DNA of 64,000 bases from Talaromyces rugulosus (taxonomy: Eukaryota > Ascomycota > Eurotiomycetes > Eurotiales > Trichocomaceae), in contig NC_049565.1 of assembly GCF_013368755.1 (NCBI RefSeq), positions 3,348,001-3,412,000 on the forward strand, written 5' to 3'. Both the position numbers and the translations under genes were made by a program. Shown here piece by piece: positions 10,196 through 21,643 of this stretch. The notes under the pieces are model-generated. The model was not told the DNA's origin and did no database searches. It saw only the letters and a list, made by a program, of their open reading frames with translations. Numbering within the stretch: position 1 is the first letter of the stretch; every line of letters starts with the position of its first letter.

Positions 10196-10686
10196 GCCTG
10201 CAAGTTGATGATCGTGGGGCTGCGGCGTCCCTTGCAGATAAGTTCATGGGGAATCTCATGTCAGGCGTTATCAGTGTAACTCGCGGGTGGATATCCACGT
10301 GACGAGCCATGCCGTATTAGGAATACTCCAAGGTTCAGGCCACGTTTCCAGTTGACCAAGAAACATGGCTCACCCGTAGATCCACTAAGCCAAATACAGG
10401 AGGGAGCGGATCAGCAATGCTTATCTGTAGATTGAGGTTCCAGAGTTTTCACGTGACGTTCGTCTCTTTGTGAAGGGGGATGTTGACGTGTTTGTATCCT
10501 ACCCAATCAATCCCTACAACCTGTAATGCCCCGCTTTGCCCATTCCGACTTCCATCAAAACGTGAGCTGATGAGTTACCAGATCATTATAACTGCACAGC
10601 TTTTTGCTATGTGAAAAGACAATATTCAGTGATATGTCCATTCCATACTGGTACTCCCAAATCTGAAACGAATAAATCATGCAGTG
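10196..10686. other. no gene; 5' flank of NLR 1 and of transposase copy 3
   Basis: Divergent intergenic region of 490 bases with CACGTGA motifs (about 10299 and 10451). No TATA element could be fixed. Confidence 0.4.
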
Positions 10687-13600
10687 ATGCCTCCACGGTC
10701 CCGCGAGGAATTCGAAATTGCGATAATCTGTGCCCTACCTGTGGAAGCCGATGCGGTGGAAGCGTTATTCGATGAATACTATGATATTCGTACATACGGC
10801 AAGCAAGAAGGGGATGACAACACGTATACCACAGGAAGGATCAACAGCCACCATGTCGTGCTGGCCGTTATGCCAGGGATGGGAAATCGGAGTTCTGCCA
10901 GCGTTGCCCGAAGCTTGCGAATGAGTTTTACACGGATCAAACTTGCTCTAGTGGTTGGAATCTGCGGCGGGGCACCATATTCAACAGATAAGAGGGAGAT
11001 CATCCTAGGTGATGTGATCATCAGCGACAGTGTCATCGAATACGATTTTGGCCGACAATATCCTGATGGATTTGTACGGAAAAGTGGTGTTAAAGAGACA
11101 CTTGGACAGCCTAATCAAGAGATCCGATCTTTCCTAAACGGTTTACGGACTTCCCGGAGACAAGCTCATGTACAACAGCAAATCGCTCGTTATCTCGAAG
11201 ACATCCAAGGACGCGATGATGAGAGACACTGGAGTTATCCCGGTGTCCCGCAAGATATACTGTTTCCCGCCACTTATCGCCATAGGCATTATGAGCCAGG
11301 CCCTGGTGTGGAATGCGCCTGCTTTGACTGCCATTCTAGCCAAGACCCTGTGTGTGAGCTAGCGTTAAAGAGTGACTGTCAACGACTTGGTTGCGCGGGG
11401 CAGTCAATTCGGCGACATCGGCTTGACACAGATATACCAGAGGCCTTTATTCACATAGGTACAATCGCTTCGGCGAACACAGTGATGCGATCAGGCGAGC
11501 ATCGCGAAAGACTGACCAAAGATGAGGGCATCATTGGATTTGAGATGGAAGGCGCTGGAGTATGGGACAATCTACCTTGTATTATCATAAAGGGTGTCTG
11601 CGACTATGCAGACAGCCATAAGAATAAGGCATGGCAGCACTATGCTACAGTAATGGCAGCATGTTGTGCTAAGGCTTGCTTGACGTACTGGGTAGCAGGT
11701 CTTCCGCAACAGCGACGTAAGTTTATCTCTGCTCATTGAAGAACCGTCTATAGTTACTATTTGTAACTTTATTTGCCGACGCTGATTAGTTTTTCATTTT
11801 TCGCAGAAACATCAAGTCATCCTAAGCCATCTTCAACGGTCCCCTTTGAGAGAGATGAAGTGTTTGTTGGTCGAGAAGATACTATTATGAGTGTTAATCA
11901 GGCTGTTGAAGAAAGAATTGGGCGGACCTCAAGGCGTGCCGCGCTCGTTGGCCTAGGAGGGGTAGGGTGAGTAACGTACGAGAGGATGATATACAATAAC
12001 TGATTATGTCTCAGAAAATCTCAAATAGCGATCGAGTATACGTACCGTGTTCGAGAATCGACGCCTAGCACATGGATATTTTGGGTTCACGCTAGTAATA
12101 TGACGAGATTTGAGCAAGGGTACCGAGATATTGCAACCGTAGCAAAGATTCCTAGATGCGATGATCCAAAATCTGACATCCTCCACCTGGTCTATATATG
12201 GCTATGTGATGAGAAGAACGGCCGTTGGTTAATGGTTCTGGACAATGCTGACGATATTGATACCTTTTTCAACATCTCCAATGAGCACGTACCGCTAGTG
12301 GATTATTTGCCTCGTGTTTCACACGGATCGATTTTGATTACATCACGAAACCAGACGGTAGCACGGAATATAGTGGAGCCTTCCGGTCAGGTGATACGAG
12401 TGGAGCCAATGAACACGCATGATGCCACTACCCTATTGCGAACCCGCATCGATGTTAAAAAGCCAGATGAAGAGAAGGCTCGAATGCTAGTACAGACACT
12501 TGAATGTATTCCATTAGCGGTTACACAAGCTGGTGCCTACATTTCAAATCGCTCATCTCGAATGGACGTATCGACTTACTTGGACCTTTTTCAGCGAAGT
12601 GAATCTAACCAAGAGCGTCTTCTAAATTATGACGATGCTCATGATCTCCGACGAGATCGGAGTATCCGACATCCGGTCATCACTACATGGCAGATCTCAT
12701 TTGATCAGATCCGCCATATATCTCCGAAAACTACAGACCTACTGGCATTGATGAGTATGTTTGACCGACAAGGAATTCCAGAAAAATTAATTAGCAAAGG
12801 GATGGATCAATTACAATTCGAGGATGTAATGGCTCCATTGATGAGCTTTTCTCTCGTCCAGGTCGAGATTGGAGGAAGTTTTTTCGAGTTACACCGACTT
12901 ATACAATTATCCACTCGACAGTGGCTAAAAAAACAAGGACTGTTTCATCAATGGGCAAGACGAAGTCTGCGAGTGATGGAGATCGTGTTTCCAAGTGGAG
13001 ATTATGAAACGTCAGCGTCTTGTCATATGCTCCTTCCACATGTGAAAGAGTTGATCCGTTGCACTGAGGAATTACACAATGACAAGGAATTGAATGTGCC
13101 GAGAATATCTAATCGATGTGGCTGGTATTTGTACCTTATGGGAAAATATGAGGAGGCCGAAGCCATGCATCGACGAGCACTTACCGGCAGAGAGACAGTG
13201 CTAGGCACTGAACATCCTGATACACTGACCAGTGTTAATAATCTGGGCTTGGTGCTTGATCACCAGGGGAAATATAAAGAGGCTGAGGCCATGCATCAAC
13301 AAGCACTTATTGGTAGAAAGAAAGTGCTAGGCGCCAAACATCCTGATACACTGACCAGTGTTAATAATCTGGGCTTGGTGCTTGATAGCCAGGGGAAATA
13401 TAAAGAGGCTAAGGCTGTGCATCAACAAGCACTTACTGGTAGAGAGAAAGTGCTAGGCACTGAACATCCTGATACACTGGCCAGTGTTAATAATCTGGGC
13501 TTGGTGCTTGATCACCAGGGGAAATATAAAGAGGCTGAGGCCATGCATCAACAAGCACTTACTGGTAGAGAGAAAGTGTTAGGCGCTGAACATCCTGATA

Positions 13601-14289
13601 CACTGACCTGTGTTAATAATCTGGGCATGGTCCTTGATCACCAGGGGAAATATGAGGAGGCTGAAGCCATGTATCGACGAGCACTTACTGGCAGAGAGAA
13701 AGTGTTAGGCGCTGAACATCCTGATACACTGACCAGTGTTCATAATCTGGGCTTGGTGCTTGATCACCAGGGGAAATATGAGGAGGCTGAAGCCATGTAT
13801 CGACGAGCACTTACTGGCAGTGAGAAAGTGTTAGGCGCTGAACATCCTGATACACTGACCAGTGTTAATAATCTGGGCTTGATACTTGATTACCAGGGGA
13901 AATATAAAGAGGCTGAAGCCATGCATCGACGAGATCTTACTGGCAGTGAGAAAGTGCTAGGCGCCGAACATCCTGATACACTGACCAGTGTTAATAATCT
14001 GGGCGTGGTGCTTCATTACCAGGAGAAATATGAGGAGGCTGAAGCCATGTATCGACGAGCACTTACTGGCAGTGAGAAAGTGTTAGGTGCTGAACATCCT
14101 GATACACTGACTGGTGTCAGTAATCTAGGCTCAGTGCTTGAAATCCAAGGGAAATATAAAGAGGCAGAAGTTCTGTATCGACGAGCATTGGCTGGCAGAG
14201 AGAAAGTGCTAGGCGCTGAACATCCTGATACACTGACCAGTGTTAATAATCTGGGCTCGGTGCTTGAAAATTTGAGGCTTGGGCACTAG
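10687..14289 (+). CDS. NLR 1: PNP-NB-ARC-TPR receptor (3 exons)
   Basis: Inferred exons are 10687-11716, 11807-11966 and 12015-14289, giving 1154 aa. The splice sites (GTAAGT..GCAG, GTGAGT..TCAG) keep frame, and the second intron splits the P-loop codon. Residues 10-330 form a nucleoside-phosphorylase (PNP_UDP_1) domain with the usual GICGGAP, GxIASANTVMRSG and GFEMEGAGV segments. NB-ARC follows, with P-loop GLGGVGKS at about 391, Walker B WLMVLDNADD and GSILITSRN. Nine TPR units of 42 residues (773-1150), nearly identical at DNA level, form the likely sensor. The protein would act in the cytosol as a STAND switch: ligand binding by TPRs triggers oligomerisation and activates the phosphorylase-like effector. 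The related cluster members are at 21644, 27178 and 44644. The last TPR ends abruptly in LRLGH, so the 3' end may have been trimmed. Confidence 0.85.
13141..14275 (+). repeat. nine tandem 126-bp TPR-coding units (NLR 1)
   Basis: Each unit encodes GKYxEAEAMxxxALTGxEKVL followed by GAEHPDTLTSVNNLG. Units differ from each other at few positions, which suggests recent duplication or gene conversion. Variable residues cluster in helix A (H/Y, Q/R), where TPRs contact ligands. Confidence 0.85.
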
Positions 14290-14660
14290 AGTATGTGAAG
14301 GACTGGTCATAAAATAGACATATGGTGTCTACTGCGAGAAACTAAGCTTAGAGAAGAGAATTATAATACAGAGAGTAATTGAAGCTATTTGTTGTGCGTG
14401 CAACCACAGGAGTTACCTGACTTCCAAGCTCAGGCAGTAACCCTAGTCTCCAGCTGAACCGTTCAAATTAGGCTAGTTTTATTGCTGTCCGTACGTGCAA
14501 ATCCTGAAGAGTCATACCAATGTAGTAAACTGGTCATCCTTTTATCATATGTTGAGGAAACTTGTTATCCCACAAGTTTACAAGAGTTTACATTTCACCT
14601 TGTTACTAATTTTTCCACTATTTTTCCCAGCATGTACTTGGATTAATGGGCCAAACTAAT

Positions 14661-14950
14661 AGTACATATTGCTATTTACTTCAACTAATTATTAGACAGA
14701 GGAAAAGAAAGCAAAAATAAAAAGATCTGTCCACGGAGAGATTGTCGAACATTTGCGCACTGCTAATGAACATATCGGGTTAATGTCGGACCGACAACTT
14801 CTGGGATTGTAAAGAGTATGTACCAAACATACACTAGTAAGAAGTAAAATACAAGGACTTCCACTAGCTTATAACTAGTGTATCCACAGTGGAGCAAAAT
14901 TAAACAAAGAGAGTGTAAAACAATGAAGGAGGTTTCGAATGTCTCTGTAC
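14661..14950 (-). repeat. dispersed repeat R1 variant, left member of a 280-bp inverted pair
   Basis: The reverse complement matches 21288-21540 closely over its whole length, including AATGTCGGACCGACAACTTC and the R1 end GAAGGAGGTTTCGAATGTCTCTG. The two copies point toward each other and bracket 6.3 kb containing the LINE and a C2H2 gene. Confidence 0.75.
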
Positions 14951-15135
14951 TGTATATCTAATGTACAGTTACAGTATGTAGCCAGCAGCCAAGACAGATT
15001 CCTCCAAAACTCCAGGTTTGTGGGCCCAAGTCCTACCAGGCCCTTCTTTTAAAAAGATATTTGAAAGTAGTTACACCATGAATGAAGCATCATTAGATCA
15101 ACTTCAGAAAAGTAACTCGACCTGAAGCATGTCCC

Positions 15136-17643
15136 ATGAAAGCTCCAGGAGAAGATGAAATCCCGACGCTAGTGTGGAAACAAATTTGGCCATACCTCAG
15201 CGAGGAGATCTTTCAGATCTTCACGGCATCAATCAACCTTGGACATTACCCTCGACAGTGGAAAAGAGCGAGAATCGTGGTTCTCCGGAAGCCGAACAAA
15301 CCGGACTATGCCATCCCGGAAGCGTACCGTCCAATCTCACTCCTGAACACACTCGGCAAGATCCTGGAAGCAGTTATCGCAAAACGCCTCTCTTACTATG
15401 CAGAGACCTATAATCTGTTACCGAACACTCAATTTGGGGGTAGACCAGGACGAAACACTGAACAGGCACTACTAATACTATCTAACGCAATCGACAAGGC
15501 GTGGCTCCGATCTAAGGTACTAACGCTGGTTGCGTTTGACCTCAAAGGAGCCTTCAACGGGGTCAATGGAGGGGTTCTCGACAACCAACTCATAGCAAAA
15601 GGGATTCCGTCCGTCCTCCAAGCCTGGGTCGTCAGTTTCATGGAAGATAGGACCGCCAGTATTACCTTTGATGACTTTGAATCCACCAGAGTCCCCCTGG
15701 AGAACGCCGGTCTGGCCCAAGGATCTCCGTTGTCGCCGATACTGTTCATCTTTTTCAACGCTGGTTTGGTGAACCAGCCGGTCAACCATAAGGGTGGCTC
15801 ATCGGCGTTTATCGATGACTACTTCCGATGGGTCGTGGGACCGTCCGCTGAGGAGAACCTTCGAAAACTGCAGGAAGACGATATTCCACGGATCGAAAAA
15901 TGGGCCAAACGGACAGGGTCATGCTTCGCAGCAGAGAAAACAGAACTGATCCATCTAACCCGGAGAAAGACCGAGCTGAGCAAAGGACAGCTGATCATAC
16001 AGGGCACCACTGTCAAACCGAGCACCACCGCCAAGCTCCTCGGCGTGGTGTTCGACAGTGAACTCCGATGGAAACAACATGTACAGCAGGTTTTAAAAAG
16101 AGCCACGAGGGTCAACACGGCGTTGGGTGGTCTACGATACCTGCGCCCAGGCCAAATGCGACAGCTATATCAAGCCTACGTCACCCCCATCATAGATTAC
16201 GCATCCACGGTCTGGCACAACCCCCCGAAAGACAGAATGCACCTCAGGGCTCTCAACACGATCCAGAGATCGGCACTAATACGAATCCTGTCAGCCTTCA
16301 AATCGGTAGCGACCGCCACCATGGAAGTTGAACTGTTCACACTGCCGACCCGTCTCCGCCTCCGACAGAGAGCACAGATGACTATTGTCAACCTGCTCAC
16401 GCTCCCTTGGGACCACCCGATACAAGAGGTACTATCAAGGGCCAGAAGGCGACGTGACAACGCAGGCAATGGCAGCGGCCCACGGTTTCCCCTTGCAGAA
16501 TCCATGAAAACCATGGGCCTTGAACAATTCAGCGGATTAGAAACCATCAATCCCAAACCGACAGCCCCATGGAAAGTACCGGCATTTATCGAAATCGACA
16601 TCAACCCAGATCGAGAAATAGCGAGAAAGAGCGCTTCGGCCCTCCTCGCGAACCCTCACCAAGTAGTCTACTCAGACGCCTCGGGACATAACAACCATTT
16701 GGGAGCAGCCGCAGTGGTCTTAGACCGCAACCAGAACATAGTTGCGTGTCGCAAAACAGCCATAGGCTCGACGGCACATTGGTCCGTTCACATAGCTGAG
16801 TTAATTGGCATTTATTACGCAATCAGCCTGGCGTTTAGAGTCTCCCACCAAAACCAACAGCCCACCCGAAACGGAATGAGCGAAGTAATAACCATCCTTA
16901 GTGACAGCAAATCGGCACTACAAGCAATCAAAAACCCACGCAACACATCTGGACAAAGAGTGATCCAGGCGATTAACCAGTCAGCGTATGAACTGGACAG
17001 CCGAGGCATCCCTCTCCGCCTCCAATGGATCCCCGGCCACTGCGACAACCCGGGGAACGATGCGGCAGACCACCTGGCCAAGGCAGCGGTCGGCCCCAAC
17101 AAGGCGCACCCCTTCTGTCGACCAGTCTCACGCGAGAAAGCGGCGATTCGAAGACAAATCCTGAAAGAATGGGAAGACGAATGGAAGACATCTCGCAAAG
17201 GGGCCCACCTACGGAGAATCGACACCAAGCTCCCAGCCATCCACACCCGACGACTATACCAGTCGTTACCACGACACCGGGCCTACTTACTAACTCAATT
17301 ACGAACTGGACACTCTTGGTTAGCAACCCATGGGAAGGTCCTCCGATTTCGCGAAGATGAGAAATGCGAATGCGGTGCTAAGGAAACCGTCACCCACATC
17401 CTAATAGATTGCCCGAAATTGACAACAGAAAGGCAGACACTACGGAAAGAGATTAGTGAAACGTTTGGCAACATACCGCTCATGCTTGGGGCAAAGGGTC
17501 AAGGTACTACTAGTAGCTCCGCGAAGGGCAGCATTTTAAGTGCCGTACTTGACTTCGCAGAAGCATCTCAAAGGTTTCGTAGCCGTGGGTCAAAGGGCCC
17601 ACATGAACAGAACCCAAGGCAAAGACCGACTACAGGCCCCTAG
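15136..17643 (+). CDS. LINE reverse transcriptase-RNase H polyprotein fragment
   Basis: The 835-aa fragment begins inside the fingers of the reverse transcriptase. It shows YRPISLLNTLGKILE, the catalytic FDLKGAFN (D135) and FIDDY (D227, D228, a variant of the YxDD box). RNase H follows at about 505-650, with YSDASG (D514), HIAELIG, LSDSKSAL and a final GNDAADHLA. A C-terminal zinc-knuckle-like CECGAKETVTHILIDC is seen near residue 755. The frame is intact without internal stops, so truncation was probably recent. Codon use is GC-richer than in the neighbouring NLRs. It cannot retrotranspose alone because the endonuclease is missing. Confidence 0.9.
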   Translation: MKAPGEDEIPTLVWKQIWPYLSEEIFQIFTASINLGHYPRQWKRARIVVLRKPNKPDYAIPEAYRPISLLNTLGKILEAVIAKRLSYYAETYNLLPNTQFGGRPGRNTEQALLILSNAIDKAWLRSKVLTLVAFDLKGAFNGVNGGVLDNQLIAKGIPSVLQAWVVSFMEDRTASITFDDFESTRVPLENAGLAQGSPLSPILFIFFNAGLVNQPVNHKGGSSAFIDDYFRWVVGPSAEENLRKLQEDDIPRIEKWAKRTGSCFAAEKTELIHLTRRKTELSKGQLIIQGTTVKPSTTAKLLGVVFDSELRWKQHVQQVLKRATRVNTALGGLRYLRPGQMRQLYQAYVTPIIDYASTVWHNPPKDRMHLRALNTIQRSALIRILSAFKSVATATMEVELFTLPTRLRLRQRAQMTIVNLLTLPWDHPIQEVLSRARRRRDNAGNGSGPRFPLAESMKTMGLEQFSGLETINPKPTAPWKVPAFIEIDINPDREIARKSASALLANPHQVVYSDASGHNNHLGAAAVVLDRNQNIVACRKTAIGSTAHWSVHIAELIGIYYAISLAFRVSHQNQQPTRNGMSEVITILSDSKSALQAIKNPRNTSGQRVIQAINQSAYELDSRGIPLRLQWIPGHCDNPGNDAADHLAKAAVGPNKAHPFCRPVSREKAAIRRQILKEWEDEWKTSRKGAHLRRIDTKLPAIHTRRLYQSLPRHRAYLLTQLRTGHSWLATHGKVLRFREDEKCECGAKETVTHILIDCPKLTTERQTLRKEISETFGNIPLMLGAKGQGTTSSSAKGSILSAVLDFAEASQRFRSRGSKGPHEQNPRQRPTTGP

Positions 17644-17761
17644 GCGAGGCATAAAGTTCGCCCGTAAGAAATGTGACGATGACTGTAATTAGAGCTACAA
17701 GGATACTTATAGTGGTAGCAGCCTGCATATCCCCCCAGGGGAGAGGTCGGGGTAAATGAAA

Positions 17762-17788
17762 CCATCCATCCATCCATCCATCCATCCA
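17762..17788 (+). repeat. (CCAT)n microsatellite, LINE tail
   Basis: Almost seven perfect CCAT units form the 3' end of the LINE insertion. The sequence right after it (from about 17791) opens into an unrelated reading frame on the minus strand. Confidence 0.85.
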
Positions 17789-17790
17789 GC

Positions 17791-17987
17791 TGTATCCAAT
17801 ACCATCCGTTCCCATTCCTTGCGGGCAAATGAAACATTCTTTTCGTGATTCTTGAGGTTCTCGATGAGGATAGGGAGATGCTCACGTAACGTGTTGGAAG
17901 AGAGACCACCATCGATACTACAGTATCACTTATTCGCTCAAGTTTGCTCTCAAGTACCGGCAAGGCCTGAATTAGTTCCTCAATCAT
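17791..17987 (-). pseudogene. fragment of a coiled-coil coding region cut by the LINE
   Basis: On the minus strand, MIEELIQALPVLESKLERI reads into a second frame with LREHLPILIENLKNHEK and FARKEWER, with a frameshift near 17900. Amphipathic, heptad-like composition suggests a helical domain. The frame runs directly into the LINE tail at 17790, so the LINE probably landed in this gene or its relic. The family is not recognised. Confidence 0.4.
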
Positions 17988-18374
17988 AGTCTTACTTAAT
18001 ATTAGCTTTCAATATTTCTCAAATTGATAGGACACTTACTAAATCCCTATTCTCCTCTCCCAATATCTCCAATAGAGCTTCTGATCTCACATGGACATAT
18101 GTAGTGGAGTACTCAGAACGTGGATCTAGGGGGAATAAGACTCTGTCGATTATACAGTACCAACACAAATGACCATCACACATGTACAAGAACTGTCCCG
18201 ACTAGTTCAATATCAGCAGTAATTGGCGGACTGAAGACAGGGACAAATTCGGAGCAGTGGCATCGCTAACGAGGGTGGTTTACAGCCTGGGAGCATCAGT
18301 GTAAAACTAGCACTTCGCGCCGGTTCACATCTTCTACCAATACCAAGCCCTTATCGTTTTCATAACCCAGAAGC

Positions 18375-19103
18375 ATGTGAGTCGATTTATGTAGACCTAC
18401 TAAGCCTATACTGAATCTTGTCAGGACCCAAGATTTCTTCGAAATCGTTCATGATGAAACACAATCTAATGAATTCAATGCATACATGTCACCCGGCTTC
18501 GAAATACCCTTCCTCCATCGCCGAGCCCAGATGAATCCATCATTAGACTATCTCGAACAACATGCGCCGATGCAGAAAACACCGGTATTCCCGGCGTCAT
18601 GGACTACAATGGACTCTACAAAGAGTGAATCAACATTGATCGACATGAAGCATCCTAGCTACACGTCATCTGATCCGGGGACGTACACCTGCACGTACCG
18701 TGGCTGCAACCTATGGTTTAAGACGCTATCCGAGCTCCAGAAACACAAGTACGAACATCGGCGGGCTGGCCCTTTCCAGTGCCTGCAGATCCATCCTTCA
18801 AGAGGCAAACCTTGCAAAACTATTTTCTCGCGGCCGTACGACCTGGCTCGGCATGAGGATACGGTTCACAAAAACCACAACGAAAAATGGCGATGCCTTA
18901 TTTGCACTGATGAGAAGACATTCTCGCGCCGCGATTCTCTCACGCGGCACATGCATGTCATGCACCCCAACATTGACTGGCCGGGAAAGCAGCCGCGGAA
19001 GAGCCGAAAATTAACGCTTTTTCCCTCTCTCTCTTTTTCTTTTTTTCTTCCTTCCCTGATTCTTCGAACAAAATGTCGACCATTCTGGGTCAATACGAGT
19101 TAG
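18375..19103 (+). CDS. C2H2 zinc-finger protein, start codon split by an intron
   Basis: Bases 18375-18376 (AT) are followed by an intron 18377-18424 (GTGAGT, branch TACTAAG, TCAG). The next exon starts with G, creating ATG and an open frame MTQDFFEIVHDETQ that runs into the longer ORF; the product is 226 aa. Without splicing the first in-frame ATG is 18486. Three fingers are visible: CTYRGC..H..H (about 87-109), CLQIHPSRGKPC..H..H and CLICTDEKTF..H..H. Spacing is typical of small fungal transcription factors. The last 35 residues (phenylalanine, leucine and serine from a pyrimidine tract) look like read-through into a 3' UTR or an unrecognised intron. Target genes are unknown. Confidence 0.6.
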
Positions 19104-21287
19104 CAAAATATGAGACAGCTGACATGCAAGGCTTCAGGGGAAAATTAAAAAGAAAAACGCACAGTTCAAGGAAAGCCCGACGAATGAAGGGAAGGGCGAG
19201 AGTATTTTACATACATGTTCTCTACAGGAGCTTTGGGGTATGGCTGTGAAGTATCGGGAGCCGACGTGTCAGTGAAGCCTTTAAAATGTTATATTCTGTG
19301 TGTGTTGAATGTTGCCAACGATTCGAGAATCTGTTTTATCTCTATTTCTAGCTTGGATACGTATGCGGGAGTCGACATTTGCACAATATACAGCTTACGC
19401 GTTGATTGCGTTTGAATGGTTCACAATGTCTTTATTTCAAGTAATATACTCCTTGGATCGACCTGTATGGCTCATTTATTGTTTTAACGACCAATATTAT
19501 TGAAGCGGATTACGAGCTAGCTCAGCACAGATACGTACCATTTCCCGTGCCTCTTGGTCATGTTATAATATTGCCGTGATCTGCGTCCAGCATCCGTCCA
19601 TTTTCACTTCATCAAGACTGATATGTTTGGTACAGTAATACAACTAGTGTTGTATCCCTCTGGGGCTTCCCCTATAAAGTCTCTTCCTACACGGGGCAGC
19701 AGCTTGTCGCAAAATATGTATGGTCACCCAGGTACAGTATTATCATAACTAAGAACAGAAAAAAAAAGGTTGTATATCGATAAATTATTTACCCTACATA
19801 CCCCAAATAGGTATTTGGTCAAACAAGGAGCAATAGCAGCATCGGTAGCCATATTTATTGAATATCCAGTTCAACGTTCAAGTGGCTGGTGTCGAATGTG
19901 GCTCATGTTTCCACCCAATCCGAACGCAGGGTCATTGGTGCGAGTGGACGGGGCTGTTGCATTTCCACCTGTGAGAGGTCTTCCACCTCTCTATATTGCT
20001 GAATCAGACTGCATGGGGGACAGCACCATGATATGATACAATCCGCACAACAGTTTTCCTCCATGCCGCGTCTCTCTTTGATCTTGCGTCTTTGGGCACA
20101 CTGTAGACAGGGAAATAGACCACATGGAAGTAAAATACACCATGTACAACACTAAAATGTAAGTATCACGAAATAGTTTCAAAGAAGTACTTACTGAAAG
20201 ATTGCAGTTTGATACATCATGATTTTGACCTTTTAGTCGCTGTTGTATACGACCAAAAGCGATACATGGTAAGAAGTTACCAAGCAAGCCTAAAGTGTTA
20301 GTAACCATATCATTTTATATAGGCTGAACTAACATATTCTGTCGCAATGACAAGCAAAAAGACTGTGTCTCCAACTCATATCGCAAGATACATGTAAGAT
20401 GCTACGGATTCGTACTTAAAAAAGGCAAAACAAAACAACAAAGTCCAAATGCTCAGTATCGACAAATCCTTTAAATCCCCCAGGAAATCGCCTAAGCAAT
20501 CATTTAAATCTTTTAAAGTAATCACAATATCTTAATAAGTAATCATTTAAACATTTTACTGTAAGCAATAAGTTCTTAATGATGTTTAATAATGACTTTT
20601 AAGTGTTACTAGCTTATGTTTAGTTGTATATAACCTTACACGTAAACGATCATCAATACTGGCCTTTCAGCAGCGATAATTGTTGAACCAATTGCAAGCT
20701 AAGGCGGAAAATCCTTGGAAGTGAGGTACAATTGACGAAGAGGATGGCAGGCTACAGTACATCGATATGTACATAAAGCCGACCAGCTAGATTCGAGATG
20801 ATGCAACTTACGTCCCTGGCTATACAGCTGAGCAATGTGCATTGGTAGGAATAAAATAAAACACTTAGAAATAAAGCTAGAACAAGCTCAGCACGACCAA
20901 ATCCTCTCGTTGCAGTCCGTCTTGGCATCCATTACGGCGTCAGCTGGCACTCATCGTCTTTTCGTTTCTGAAAGACGAGTATCCAAGTATTTAGTCAGGT
21001 TTCTCCTTCCGATCGCTATCTAGTATTGTAATACACGGCTTCGACCCATCAACATGAACGTCCTAAGAGGCCGATTGATCATAGGATTCCCCAAGGTTTC
21101 AAGTTGGCGTGTATAGTTATTATCCATGTTGACGTGAGGGACAATGCTTCGATGTAATGCTACAGTATAGATGAGAAATACTGTATGGCCGGACGCTGTG
21201 ACTGTGGCCAAAAAAAAACAAGAAAAAAAAGAAAAAGAAGAAGAAGGAAAAAAAAACCTTTCCGCATGATCAGGAAAAAGATAACTA
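19104..21287. other. 2.2 kb without a supported gene
   Basis: Short ORFs only. An AT-rich stretch with repeated TAATCATTTAAA words occupies 20490-20640, and A/G-runs lie at 21210-21260. Possibly decayed repeat DNA. Confidence 0.5.
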
Positions 21288-21540
21288 CAGAGACATTCGA
21301 AACCTCCTTCAGTGTTTTACACTCTCTTTGTTTAATTTTGCTCCACTGTGGATACACTAGTTATAAGTTAGTAGAAGCCCTTGTATTTTACTTCTTACTA
21401 GTGTATGTTTGGTACATACTCTTTACAATCCCAGAAGTTGTCGGTCCGACATTAACCCGATATGTTATTGGCAGCGGGCAAATGTTCAACGACGAAGAAT
21501 CTGTCTAATACTTAGTTGAAGTAAACATCAATATGGACTA
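21288..21540 (+). repeat. dispersed repeat R1 variant, right member of the inverted pair
   Basis: It begins CAGAGACATTCGAAACCTCC and matches the reverse complement of 14661-14950 through GTTGTCGGTCCGACATTAAC and TTAGTTGAAGTAAACAT. It lies about 100 bases downstream of the NLR 2 stop codon (minus strand). Confidence 0.75.
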
Positions 21541-21643
21541 TTATTTCATTGATCAGTACTAGAGAAAACTTCTGTATAACACACTCTTTATCGCAAGAAC
21601 AGACGTCGTGCTACTTGATATATGCCACAATAAAATAGTATCT

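Larger units (their letters stand above)
15094..17790 (+). mobile_element. 5'-truncated LINE (non-LTR retrotransposon)
   Basis: The reverse transcriptase-RNase H ORF is followed by a 120-base 3' region ending in (CCAT)n at 17762-17788. Such short tandem repeats are typical of I/Tad-type LINE tails. ORF1 and the endonuclease are absent: the frame is closed by a stop at 15094-15096, only 40 bases before the first ATG. This is the usual outcome of incomplete reverse transcription. No target-site duplication was identified. Confidence 0.85.

Noticed and set aside
13141..14275. Regular 126-bp repeats, at first glance array-like
   Set aside because: They lie in one open frame and encode TPR units without spacers; this is not a CRISPR array.
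14661..21540. A single 6.9 kb transposon with 280-bp terminal inverted repeats
   Set aside because: The repeat ends point inward and the same repeat occurs singly elsewhere; two independent insertions explain it better.
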